Translations under genes and position numbers: made by a program
The notes under the pieces: generated by a model
What the model was told of the DNA's origin: nothing
Seen by the model: only the letters and a program-made list of their open reading frames with translations
Database searches by the model: none
In this document: piece by piece, positions 35,608-47,408 of the stretch
How positions within the stretch are numbered: the stretch's first letter is position 1
Layout: every line of letters begins with the position of its first letter
Assembly: GCA_024291935.2 (NCBI GenBank)
Contig: CM044316.1
Coordinates: 72,680,501 to 72,744,500 of the forward strand
Direction: 5' to 3'
Length of the DNA: 64,000 bases
Origin: Okapia johnstoni
Taxonomy: Eukaryota; Chordata; Mammalia; Artiodactyla; Giraffidae

Positions 35608-36249
35608 ACAAATATGCATGAAGATTAGAAGAGAAACAAATACAGTGAGAATGTGTTCAATATAAACCTGGGGTGTAGAGTTGTCCATCTCTTTATTCAA
35701 ATAATCTTGAGGACCTTCCCTGTGCCAGAACCACTTCTCTCTATTGGGGAAACATCTCAATCTTCATAGAATCACCTCCCAGGGTGGAGATGCATTCATA
35801 TTCTCAACTCAATAACGCACATGACACTAAAGGAAAAGCTGGCTTTATTTAAGGATGTGTAATCATTAGAAAAAATTGAAAGTGGATCATACATGTGAAA
35901 AGTGAATAAAAATAAAGCAAGTAAAGAACTTAAGTAATAGGCAAATGAAAAATACTTTTTATTTTTATCAATATGCTAATTTCACATCACTAAAAATAAG
36001 AGTATGTTTTTAATTCCCAGGGACCAAAACTGAAGATGGGAACTGAAAAATCTCTTCTAATGCTAAAGCAGCCTTAAAAGTATTTACCAGCTGCAGAAAT
36101 GCATGGCCATGAATTTTAACAGCTACATACAGGACAGAAATAAGACATTAAGCCTGTGCAAGGCAGGGATTAGAACCAAGAATGCTATAGAGTAGGCAAT
36201 AAAAAATTATGCTTTTTTCAAAATGGAGACAACAAATCAATTTGTCTTT
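35608..36249. other. Unassigned DNA
   Basis: No supported feature. Confidence 0.5.
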
Positions 36250-37420
36250 ACAATGAAAAAAAGAAATTCTCCCCTGAGAATCTGTAGCTGTAGACCAGAC
36301 ATTATATGAGTTTGCAGTTTTAAATCTGGACTACCTGTGCAGTCCAGGAAACCTAAATTCATTTAACATGATTACAAATGTTCCAGAGTCATTGGAAGAA
36401 ACAAATGTAAAACTTCGCTGGAGAAATGTCTCTGCAGCTTAAACCCTCATGATTCCTACAGACATCGATCACCAAACTAGGAGCATATACTCAAATTATA
36501 AATGATAAAACAAACCCCACAAATTAGCAGGAATAAGTAAAGGAATTAAAGCTCAAAGGACTTCAAGTTTTGGAAGTATCATGTAAGAAACATAAAGTGA
36601 TTATCTTTAAATGTATAAAGAAATTAGCAAAACTAAGAGACTATGAAAGCGAACTGGAAGAAAGGACTTGCAGAAATGAAAAGGAAAGTTTACTGGACAG
36701 GTTAAATAGTAGACTAAGTACAATTATAGCAAGGCACAGTAAAGTGGAAAATAATTCTGAGAAAATCATCCAGAATATGCATCAAAGAGAAAGTGAGGGA
36801 AAACATGAAAATGAGTTAAACATAGGGTGGTAGAATGAGAAAATCAAAATCTACCTAATTGAATTCTTAAAAAGAGAAAATTACAGGAGCCAATATTAGA
36901 GATAAATGCCTAAGAAGTTTTTATAATTCAAGAGAAACATTAAAAATTCAGGAATCCCAACAAATCCCAAGAAGGAGACATTAAAAAATACATCTCTACA
37001 CACATCACTATGAAACTATACCATACGCAAACCAAACTACAGATTGTGAAAGCGCTGGGAAAGAAAAGAAACATCATCTATGAAGGAAGGATACTGATGA
37101 CGGACTTCTCAAGAGCAATGGAAAACAGAAGACAGTGAAAGAACATCTTGAAAATGCTAACACAAGAGAATGTTAACTTGGAATACTTTTCCTGAAGAAC
37201 AAAATGGCCCATTTTCAGACAAATCAAAATGGAGATTAGATTACTAACAGACTTTCACAACAAAACCTTCCAGGAGATGTATTTCAAGAAAAAAGGAACT
37301 TGTACTCAAAAAAGGACTCAGATTCAAGAAGGGAAGATAAAGAAAAATATTGTAAACATGGGAAACTCCTAAAAACTGTTGTGTGTAAAACAATAATGAT
37401 TTCTTTCAAACAGAAATTTA
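36250..37420 (+). mobile_element. HAL1 / L1 ORF1-like LINE remnant
   Basis: The region is A-rich. Its block order fits the ORF1 region of HAL1 or old L1: 'gaaagcgaactggaagaaagg', 'aatcatccagaatatgcatcaaagagaaa', 'aattcaggaatcccaacaaatcccaag', 'catcactatgaaactata', 'gacggacttctcaagagcaatgg' and 'cattttcagacaaatcaaaatgg'. The 87-residue frame at 36570-36833 is Lys/Glu-rich and coiled-coil-like, as expected for ORF1p's N-terminal half, but it is not a functional gene. The boundary is approximate. Confidence 0.78.
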
Positions 37421-37739
37421 AGTATAGAAACATAAGTATCAATAAGATGGAAGATTAAATTGGGATTGTGGAATTAGTGTTCCAAGGTTTTTGTATATGT
37501 CTTAAAAATTAATGAAAAAAAGAGCAATGGAAATGAGATAGAAGAAACAACTTCCTATAGGGTAGAAAATCTAGGGGCAGGGGAAGGCATTACAGAAGAA
37601 ATAGGGCCATGTGTGGATGCAAACACAGAATCTCCCACTGAAAATGAGTCTTGAGCTATTAAGCAGCACAGTCAAGAGGAATATGGAGGAGGATATAACC
37701 TTAAAATTCTGTCTATAAAACACCACAAGTGTTCAGAGA
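37421..37739. other. Unassigned DNA
   Basis: Possibly the decayed 3' part of the preceding LINE; not decidable by eye. Confidence 0.45.
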
Positions 37740-38240
37740 AACATAACGTATGTGTAGGATGAAGACTGCTTCAAGCACGTGTTCTGTCAGGGGGTGACTG
37801 AGACCTGGTGGAGCTAGTGCCCTTCCCGGGACTAATGACGATGGAACTGTAGCCATCCCGGGGTCTGAAGAGAGGAGGGAACCCTGGAGAGGAGCGGGTG
37901 TCCTGAGAGCACAGCTCAGGGAGGCCGTCCTGAGAGGAAGGGTGACCTTCTCTTGAGGAACCTAGCACCCGAAGGTGACTCCGCAGGAGGAGTGTCAGGA
38001 GGCCCCTTCCCTGATGTCCTTTTCGCTGCCTGCCTTCCACTTGCTGTCAGGATTCCTGTTGGTCAAAACCAGTGTAACACCATGAGCAAGGGGCCCGCTG
38101 ATGACCCGCTTTGCTTGGCCAACTACGCAAGGCACTGAGCAGGGTGCCGAAGGATGGAGGAGGAGAAGCAACGTGGGGATCTGATTCCAGGCAGCCTGTC
38201 TCCGCCCTGCCCTCCCTAAAATTCCCCTCTTTTGTCTAAA
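37740..38240. other. GC/CpG-enriched segment of unknown role
   Basis: Abrupt rise in GC with several CpGs ('cccttcccgggactaatgacgatgg', 'ccatcccggggtc') immediately after an A-rich LINE. Short frames exist on both strands (37771-38040 minus, 37953-38138 plus) with no known domain. It may be part of an LTR or other repeat I cannot identify. Confidence 0.35.
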
Positions 38241-38767
38241 TGACTTTTGCTGGTGTCATGGAGGTTTTGCTTTACATTTTCCCTTGACATAGAATTCTGT
38301 GCACACTGATAGAACAGTCCTGTTTTTTTTAGGCTTTAGAAAAAATGGTTGAAAATGGTCTTATCAATGAGTATTTTTTTTTTCCTACTGTTTAATTTAT
38401 ATATTTCTTCCTCTTCACGAAAATGACTTACTCTGAAATTTCAAAGTGCTTTTCAGGGCTGTAATAATGTGATTTCCATCAAAAGAGTAAGTAGGCCAAA
38501 GGCAATATGAGCAGGTTTAGCTATGAAAATGTCCCCTATCAAAAAACACCTGGGGAGTTTGCCTTTGGGCAGAAGCGTATGGAAAAGGGAGGCCAATCAG
38601 ATGATGACTCAGAGTGAACATCCTTGTGTTCCTTCAGGAAGAGAAACATGCTGAGCATAAAAATCATTTTAGAAACTGATCAAAATACAGCCAACAGACT
38701 TGCACTTCTGGGAAGATGGAATAGACTTAAATATTCCTATTACTATTACTAACTAGAGCCAACAACC
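38241..38767. other. Unassigned DNA
   Basis: No supported feature. Confidence 0.5.
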
Positions 38768-38791
38768 ATATATATATATATATATATATAT
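38768..38791. repeat. (AT)n microsatellite
   Basis: Twelve AT units followed by a TTTTATATAT extension. Confidence 0.95.
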
Positions 38792-39469
38792 TTTATATAT
38801 TTCCTGACTTTTCAATTGGTATATTTCAGGCTATTACTTGTCAAAATACATTTTTCTTACATTTGTCCTGTTCTTTTTTCTAGGAACAACGATGTATACA
38901 TTGGTATTCTTTTTTCTGCCTTTCATCTTTTTTATATCTTGTTCTTTTCCATTTTATTTTTATATAATTTTATGAAACTTTTCTATCTCTTGTTTACCTT
39001 TTATTGTTTTAACATAGCAGTCATCTGTCAAGGTTTTCATTTTTCCTTCAATTTCATTCCTGTTGCTTTAACTATTTGTTGGTCTTCTCCTGATGTTTTA
39101 TCTTTTCTTTAACCTTTTGTATGATATATTTGGGGTCCCTTTTCTTTTTTTTTTTTTTAAAGGACTACATTTCAATCTCTCAGAGGTTATGAGAATTATA
39201 TATATGGATGCTTTATGTTTCATATAAGGTTTTCATGTGCTTTTCCTCTAAGGGTGTGTGAGTGTATGCATATGTATGTTTCTATGTTTGCTGCTTTCTC
39301 ATCTTTGGACACAGATAACTACATTAAAGTTAGTATTTGCTGTTGAATACTGTGGGGAGGGTTAGGATAAGGACCTAAGTCAGTATGAGGCTTCAATTCA
39401 GGTTTGTTATATTAAACATCTTTCAAAAATTCATTATTCTCTGCCATCGAACTAGATATTCAAATCACT
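38792..39469. other. Unassigned T-rich DNA
   Basis: Very T-rich on the plus strand with a T run near 39147-39159. The 98-residue frame at 38816-39112 is Phe/Leu-rich from composition only. Confidence 0.5.
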
Positions 39470-39780
39470 AATAAACATTTGAAAAGTGCTCCACATCCTT
39501 CATTATGAGAGAAATGCAAGTTAAAATCACAATGTGAAACACATCCACTCAAGTGGCTATGATAAAAATGACTGACATTATTAAGTCATAATGTCTTATG
39601 GAATGCCTGTGGAGCTACTAGAGTATAATACACCATTAGTGGGAAGTGTGCATGCATGCTCAGTTGCTTGATGCAAATAGGAAAATGGTTTGGCTGCTAA
39701 AGTTAAATATATATATTCCCTTGGCAATACCAATTTTGACCTAAGTGTTATTATAATGATGGAATAGAAATCCATCAATC
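39470..39780 (+). repeat. Old L1M LINE fragment
   Basis: 'gagagaaatgcaagttaaaatcacaatg', 'caagtggctatgataaaaatgac' and 'atacaccattagtgggaagtg' fit the distal L1 ORF2/3' region in sense orientation. Confidence 0.7.
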
Positions 39781-39854
39781 TTATTCAAATTAGTAAAGTA
39801 GTCACTCTATAGAGTATAATACTAATTTCTTATATCAAAAATTCGGTATCAAGT

Positions 39855-40265
39855 TGATATAGCACCAAAGAATCGATGCTTTTGAACTGTGGTATTGGAG
39901 AAGACTCTTGAAAGTGTCTTGGACTGCAAGGAGATCCAACCAGTCCATCCTAAAGGAGATCAGTCCTGGGTGTTCATTGGAAGGACTGATGTTGAAGCTG
40001 AAACTCCAATACTTTGGCCACCTGATGTGAAGAGCTGACTCATTTGAAAAGACCCTGATGCTGGGAAAGATTGAGGGCAGGAGGAGAAGGGGATGACAGA
40101 GGGTGAGATGGTTGCATGGCATCATCGACTCGATGGACATGGGTTTGGGTGGACTCCAGGAGTTGGTGATGGACAGGGAGGCCTGGCGTGCTGCGGTTCA
40201 TGGGGTCGCAAGGAGTTGGACACGACTGAGCGACTGAACTGAACTGAACTGAAACTGATATAGCA
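39855..40265 (+). mobile_element. BovB LINE 3' end with 10-bp target duplication
   Basis: The duplication tgatatagca is at 39855-39864 and 40256-40265. The insert starts in the ORF2 C-terminal coding region ('gaatcgatgcttttgaactg') and ends in the BovB terminal repeat gaactgaactgaactg. The insert is about 390 bp. Confidence 0.96.
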
Positions 40266-40561
40266 AAAGATACAGAAGTAATAAACTACTGGGCACATCA
40301 TTTCTTTATTCAGAAAATCATCCTACAAATATTTGTTGAGATTTATAGTGTATCCCCAGGTATAGCTGCTATTACCAGGAGCTAACATCTGATAGTAGGA
40401 GGTGGGTACATAAATAAACACAGTGAAGTGTTGTGTAGCCAGAATGGACATGTGCACGATTACAGTGAGGGTACAAAGGAGGAAGTGGTTGGCTTTACCT
40501 GAAACAGTTAGAAAGGGCTTCATACAGAAAATTATCTTAAGCTGAGTATATGTGTAATCAC

Positions 40562-40897
40562 TATTATTATTGATGGGCTTCCTGATAGCTAGATTGGTAA
40601 AGAATCTGCCTGCAATGCAGGAGACCTTGGTTTGATTCCTGGGTCAGGAAGACTGCCTGGAGAAGGGAAAGACAACCCACTCCAGTATTCTTGGGCTTCT
40701 CTTGTGGCTCAGCTGGTAAAGAATCCGCCGGCAATGTGGGAGACCTGGGTTCAATCCCTGGATTGGGAAGATCCCCTGGAGAAGGGAAAGGCTACCCACT
40801 CCAGTGTTCTGCCCTGGAGAATTTCATGGACTGTATCTTCCATAGAGTTGCAAAGAGTCGTACACAACTGAGCGACTTTCACTTTATTATTATTGAT
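40562..40897 (+). mobile_element. Double-headed Bov-tA SINE with 13-bp target duplication
   Basis: tattattattgat at 40562-40574 and 40885-40897 bounds the insert. Inside are two tRNA-derived heads ('gtaaagaatctgcctgcaatgcag' near 40599, 'gtaaagaatccgccggcaatgtgg' near 40716). The first body is cut after 'cactccagtattcttg' (about 40693), where the second head starts. Only the second unit continues to the BovB-like tail. A single outer duplication suggests that it inserted as a unit. Confidence 0.94.
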
Positions 40898-42768
40898 ATT
40901 ATCATCATTACTAAAGCATACAATTTAGAAATTTATAAGCATGGCAAAAATTACAAACTAATAGTGATAAAATTCATATTTATGATCTGCAGAGCAGCAT
41001 CATACAGTGATAGAGACCAGGAAAGAAAACTAAGGAGAAAAAGAGATGGATCATTTTGGGTGAGGGGGTATAATCTTCTAATCATTACATTTTAGCTTTG
41101 AATTTGTGTTTATTGCCTGGGATTCCAGTGACTAGGCACTGAAACCTGATCGTGTTTTAGGACTTCCCTCCCCTTCCCCCACTCCTTCCGTCAAAGCTTG
41201 AGTAGACCAGTGTGCACCTGTGAGATCGACTTTCCCTTCTAAATATCTAACATAAAAATCTTTTGAAAGCAACAGGGTGCCCTCACTTAAAGCTTAAGGA
41301 ATGGGAGCCAATTTTTAATTTGTTCCTCCTGTTTGCTGAAAATATAGTATTTCTCTTTCAAAGACTTTATTAGGAACCTGGTTTTCTTATGGGAACACAG
41401 ACAAGCAATTTACAGTGATGAATTAGTGACGATGGTTCGAGTCAGGAGTTTCTTCAGTTATTAGAGGTTTATACCAGTTTTTGAAAGCATTCAATTTGCA
41501 CAAATATTTCAAATTTTAAAGGAGCCAGTTCTGAAAAGAGAAATAAGAGCAGTTAATAATGACAGTCATGACAACAATAGGGATAATGATGACTACCATG
41601 CCACACGATGTGCCAAGAACCATACAAAGCACTTTGCATATAGTTTTCTCTTTTAAGGGTAAGCGCAAGTGGATGGCATAGTCTTATCAGATTTATATCA
41701 GGAGGTCTATTGTAAAAAATATTAATAGCAGAAGAGAAAACTTGCTTTAGATTATTTTTGAAGCCATAAAAGCAAAGGAAAAATAGGCCTGGTGCCCAAG
41801 GACAATGTGTAATTTTGGAGATACAAAAAGCTGAACTCTATTTTGCTTCTCTTTTCATCAAGAAGAATCATATTTAGATGGAAAATGATGAGATGAATAT
41901 CAATGGGGAAATAAGCCCATTAAATGCAAAATGATTTTAAGAGGGTCCTTAGCAGCTCTAAAGGAGTCTACCTAAAGGCTAGAATAAATTCAGCCACAGG
42001 ATACAAAAAGAACTTTCAAAGGAGAGCAGCAGCAAGATTCCAAGGAATCTTGGAATATAGAGGACCACTGAGAAACTAAGGATGTATTTGTGTGACTTGG
42101 CTATTTTATAACAGGAGAAAAGTATATTCCATGAGCTGCTTTGATGGACTAGATTGTGAGAAAGAACATTGTCTTGATTTTCAGTCAGACTTTTCTTTTT
42201 TGCACATTAACATTTTGGAGGTAACCAAAGACAAAGTATGCTCTCAAGCCACCAGGCCCAAAAAAGATTTTTAATGCCTACAGATGTGTTAGTGATGGTT
42301 AGTTACCACATGTTCTTCTGTTATTTGCATTTAACACATATGGCTAGATTTGTACTCAAATTTGGTTCCTTTTTGGTTATATAAAATATCTTAACTATTT
42401 TGACCTATTGAAATAAACAGCTCTAGGGCATGCAGAATATGCATTACAAAGGAACTCAATGATGATTGATAAGAATGGTCACATTTTCTGGAATAGATCA
42501 TAGGATTTTCAAAGTTCAAAGAGTTTGGTGTGACTAATCTTTGTGATGTCCTCTGCCCATCAAATATTTCATAATGTCCCACTTGACAACTGAACAATTT
42601 TGGAAAATAAGACTTGAAATCATGGAGAGTTTGATAGATTCACAGCAGAACTAGTGTACAAAAAAGAACTATTAATGAAAATATATCATTGTTAGAGGGA
42701 TACCATTGTGAGATGTAGTATTATGTATCAAATATTATTTTGATTAGCATTTTTATCAATGACTTGTT
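40898..42768. other. Unassigned DNA with a MIR trace
   Basis: A minus-strand MIR-like piece lies around 41545-41665 ('accatgccacacgatgtgccaagaacc...agcactttgcatatag'). The rest is AT-rich with no supported feature. Confidence 0.5.
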
Positions 42769-43882
42769 ATATGATCATTCAGTTCAGTTCAGTCACTCAG
42801 TCCTGTTCGACTCTTTGCGACCCCATGAACCACAGCACGCCAGGCCTCTCTGTCCATCACTAACTCCCTGAGTCCACCCAAACCCATGTCCATTGAGTTG
42901 GTGATGCCATCCAGCCATCTCATCCTCTGTCGTCCCCTTCTTCTCCTGCCCTCAATCTTTCCCAGCATCAGGGTCTTTTCCAATGAGTCAGCTCTTCACA
43001 TCAGGTGGCCAAAGTATTGGAGTTTCAGCTTCAACATCAGTCCTTCCAATGAACACCCAGGACTGATCTCCTTTAGGATGGACTGGTTGGATCTCCTTGC
43101 AGTCCAAGGGACTCTCAAGAGTCTTCTCCAACACTGCAGTTCAAAAGCATCAATTCTTCGACGCTCAGCTTTCTTCACAGTCCAACTCTCACATCTATAC
43201 ATGACCACTGGAAAAACCACAGCCTTGACTAGACGGACCTTAGTTGGCAAACTAATGTCTCTGCTTTTTATTATGCTATCTAGGTTGGTCATAACTTTCC
43301 TTCCAAGGAGTAAGTGTCTTTTAATTTCATGGCTGCAATGACCATCTGCAGTGATTTTGGAGCCCAGAAAAATAAAGTCAGCCATTGTTTCCACTGTTCC
43401 CCCATCTATCTGCCACGAAGTGATGGGACTGGATGCCATGATCTTAGTTTTCTGAATGTTGAGCTTTAAGCCAACTTGTTCACTCTCCACTTTCACTTTC
43501 ATCAAGAGGCTCTTTAGTTCTTCTTCACTTTCTGCCATAAAGGTGGTGTCATCTGCATATCTGAGGTTACTGATATTTCTCCCGGCAATCTTGATTCCAG
43601 CTTGTGCTTCCTCCAGCCCAGCGTTTCTCATGATGTACTCTGCATAGAAGTTAAATAAGCAGGGTGACAATATACAGCCTTGACGTACTCCTTTTCCTAT
43701 TTGGAACCAGTCTGTTGTTCCATGTCCAGTTCTAACTGTTGCTTCCTGACCTGCATACAGGTTTCTCAAGAGGCAGGTCAAGTGGTCTGGTATTCCCATC
43801 TCTTTCAGAATTTTCCACAATTTATTGTGATCTACACAGTCAAAGGCTTTGGCATAGTCAATGAAGCAGAAATATGATCATT
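42769..43882 (-). mobile_element. BovB LINE with 11-bp target duplication and long RT segment
   Basis: The perfect duplication atatgatcatt is at 42769-42779 and 43872-43882. The insert 42780-43871 is about 1.09 kb of BovB, from RT palm motif A to the 3' terminus. About two thirds of the element (the endonuclease and early RT part) is missing by 5' truncation. Confidence 0.97.
42789..43871 (-). pseudogene. BovB reverse-transcriptase frame interrupted by one stop
   Basis: Read from 43871 downward, one frame encodes the RT palm. Motif A appears as FIDYAKAFDCVDH just upstream of the Met at 43820. Counting from that Met, the motif B region GVRQGCILSP is at residues 44-53 and the intact catalytic YADD box at 88-91. 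The thumb/C-terminal region follows (IDAFELQCWRRLLRVPW, QYFGHLM). The frame is stopped at 42996-42998, where BovB normally has a CGA arginine codon. TGA there fits CpG decay. The same frame then continues uninterrupted to about 42789 ([16 protein letters not shown] and onward). In a live element this protein performs target-primed reverse transcription. Here the N-terminal endonuclease is absent, so it is not autonomous. Confidence 0.9.
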
Positions 43883-45179
43883 AAAAACAATTATTGAATT
43901 CTAACAGCAAAATGATACTAAAGGTCTCAATACACTTTCTAATATTTATCTGGATACACACAGTAAAAGAAGCAAGAGGAAAATGAAACAAAAGGCAATA
44001 AATATTTCCTAGGATTCCATTTTTGCAGCTTACCGTGTATTCCTATGCCCCAAGTAACTTTATAAATGTTAAAATTTAGAAAAATGCAGCCTTAAGTTAG
44101 CCCATTCTTTTTTTCTAAGGTTCCCCCCAATTTTCATTCTGGAGTAAGTAGCTAAAGCCAGTGGAAGGTAAAACACACTGAACAACATTGCTAGTCTTGG
44201 CCAGCACAGTCCCCCATGGACTAGAGCTGCAAGCTGGTCATAAAGAGTAGTACTGGGTTATGTTTCCAGACATAGAATTCACTTGCTATGCAAGGAAAAG
44301 CTAAGAGGCTCTTGGGGAATTAACATCCTAAAAGAACCCATCAAGTCAACCCTCTCCTCTTCCAGCCAGTTTGAAAAAAAAACTGATGATTCTGTGCACA
44401 TGTTGTCCTTCTGGATTGCCTGTTGGCTGCTCAATCATATTTACTAAAGGTGGAAAAGCCAAGTACAACATGTTTTGGAAACTAAATACCTGTTGTTCTG
44501 ACACACTTTCTGGATCAGCCATGATTTCGTTGGGTTCCTCACAAATACTGATCTGTTCACTCATTGTTTACAGAGAAAGATGTTTTCTCCTCTCTCTCTC
44601 ATTTTACAATAGATTAGAATAGACTTTTTTTTCTTTGGACCTTTTGAATGAAGTTGGAAGTTATAGTTCTGCCAAAATACAGGTTGCAAAACACCTCTAA
44701 GTGACCAAAACTACTGCACTATGCATGAATCACTGAAGCCTGTGCTTTCAACACTTCAGCAAGGAGCTTTCAAATACCAATGTCTGTCCTATTCTCCAAG
44801 GAATTAGAAACTTGATGCTTTTCTCCCAGCCTGACTTCCACAAACAATGAAAAGAGGGAAAGTGGTAACGTTTAACAGGATGAATGCTGAAGATTACGTT
44901 TTCCCTCTAAATAGCATATACTATGTGAGGGCTTTAATAATTAATTTAAAGTATTCATAGCATAGTAATTTCTACCTAGAATTCTCTGATAACATCTCTT
45001 TCTTCAGTCATAAACTATAATTTAGGCCAGACCACATGATTGCTTTGGTTTGGATATGAGATTTCTTTGCCTTGGTTGTAGAGTTTTCGATGATTCTAGT
45101 AATCCTAACAGTACATACAATTTATGGAGAAAAGTGCCAGGCAGTTGTACCAAATATATGCCATGTAGCATGTCCAGAC
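43883..45179. other. Unassigned DNA
   Basis: No supported feature. Complementary short frames at 44346-44622 are on opposite strands of the same sequence and unrecognised. Confidence 0.5.
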
Positions 45180-45320
45180 ATCTAAGCATTACTGTTCTTG
45201 TTTTCTATATGAAGGTGTTGGCACTCAGTGTAATTAATTCATGCAGACTCAAAGCTAGTAAGGTCAGAGTCAAGATTTGAACCCATGTTTGTTTGACTCC
45301 AGTGTATTATGCCCTCCTCT
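45180..45320 (-). repeat. MIR SINE fragment
   Basis: 'gcagactcaaagctagtaaggtcagagtcaagatttgaacccatgtttgtttgactccagtg' is the reverse-complement 5' half of MIR. Confidence 0.65.
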
Positions 45321-47408
45321 GTGTTGGGTAAGTCAGTCCCACATTCCTTTTCTTCCTGTTTGCAAAGTTTTGTTATTGTTGAAGTGAGAATATGTAGATC
45401 ATTATGTAGAGTAATAAGTTTTAGATGAGGAAAAGAATAACACTTAGGGGTGTTTACTATATATGATTTTAAACCTTCATTTTACAAAAGTTATGATTAT
45501 CCCATCTATTTCTTCATAGCATAGATTATTTTCTTAGTCTAAACCTCTCCCATATTTGTACCTATATATTTTCTACCTGTGTATATTAAGTCCTGAGTCT
45601 TATGTCTTACTTTTTGGTTTGATATTTTGTTATATTTTCTCCTTATTTATTGTGCACTGTACATTTTTAAAATTACTTCTCTCATTATTTCTCTCCAATG
45701 TTATATTTTCTTAATTTACACATGAGAAGAATACTGTAGCCCAATAATATCAGAAAAAAATAAGACTACCAAAAAAAATATCCCAGCCCCTCCCCAAGCC
45801 TTTGTATTCCTAAGCATTTGTCTTTGCTCCCTCTCTTGTTTTTTTTTTTTTTTTTTGACTACCAAAAACTGTAGCAGAGATATTACTTCTGTTGTATTTG
45901 TATCTTATAATCAAAGATTAAAGATGTGCTAGAGTTGCAGTATCTTTTAAGTAAAAAACAAAAAAACAAAAAACTTGATACAGAGAAGTGGAGTGATAAG
46001 ACACATTTGTGTTTTGGGAAGCACATTCTGGAGATATGGAGCATATTTAGGAGACCATTGTAACAGTTTATACAAAAGCCAGTGAGATTTGAATAAAAAT
46101 AGAGGGGCTAGGTGATGAAAGTATCAGATGTGGGAGGTGTTAGGGAGATACTATCTATTGAGTTGGGCAGGTAATTGGACGAGAAGGATGAGAAAAAGGA
46201 AAGGTTCCTAAGTGTCTTTCAAAATGAAGAGAAGGTTTGAAAGGAAAGATGACACAAATAGATTTTTTAATCTATTTGCCTATTGTGCTGCCATTAGACT
46301 CTAAGAATCAGTAGGACATGGACTTAATTTTGTTTACTGCCTGCCATTTAATAGGCACTCAATATAGGGTAAGTTTTATTTTGGTTATGTTGAGTTTAAG
46401 ATGTTCATGGATCGTAGAGTTGTAAAGAGTTTAAAAGGAAATAACTAAAATAGTATTGTAATTGACTCTGGTTGTTAGAATTATGCTAATTTTAATTTGT
46501 TATTCTAAATATCCCAAGTTTATTTTAGTCTTTTATTTTGAATATCTCAGATACCTACAGCAAATATACATTTTTATTTTAAGAAAAAGGTATAGCTTAT
46601 TTATTCTTTAAAAAAGAATAAGGCTGGACAGACAAATATGAAACCACCAAGGCAGGCTACAGGGACAAATAATATATACCACAGGAATAGTTAGAAATTT
46701 GAACAGAAAGTTTATACTAGTTTATATTCCAATCCAAATTTTGACAGTGCTTATGTCACCACACAATCGAGCACAGATGTCATAGCTTATTTTCAAATTC
46801 CATATACTCCTTCATTATTTATTAGGAGAATCAGTGCTCAGAGTTAACTTACTTACTTGGTCCTAAAACCTGATAGCTGATAACATTCCTGACCCATCAG
46901 CTACACTCTGAACATTATCCACTTAGCCTTTTGTTTTGAGTTTCTGAAGTCTTTCATTTTAAGGCAAAAGAGGTTCCTATAACTGCTGCTAGTTGTCTTT
47001 CAAACCCACCATTTATAGAAAAATTTGTTAGAGCAGGCAGACTATTTTACAACAGAAGTAAATATGAGGGAAATGAAATAAAAGGCACACATACTAGTTA
47101 GATAGAAATAAAACAATTTTTTAATTTTTCTCCTTCCAGCCAGTGAAGTTTTCAGTTGAATTGAAAACAGAAAGGATAAGACCTAATTCTCTGTAAGTCA
47201 GTAAGGCTGCTTTCCATGGCCGCCTAAAGAAAAGAAAAGAAAAAAGGCAAACGAGAGTTCTTTTAAGAACCATAGGAAACAAAGAATTTTAGCATTTTCA
47301 GTATTGTAAAAGAATGGAAGAACTGTGACTCATATGAGGAAAGAGGGAAAAAAAAAAGATTTAGCAAAGAAGAGAGTACAAACAGAGCAGACATATTTCC
47401 TTCTGATT
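45321..47408. other. Unassigned AT-rich DNA
   Basis: Contains an 18-T run at 45839-45856 and several A-rich stretches. No gene or nameable repeat. Confidence 0.5.

Noticed and set aside
35251..35760. 169-residue minus-strand frame
   Set aside because: Its centre is antisense to the BovB insertion at 35345-35593; the rest is flanking sequence.
40691..41095. 134-residue plus-strand frame
   Set aside because: It starts within the second Bov-tA head and body and continues into AT-rich flank. SINE-derived, not a gene.
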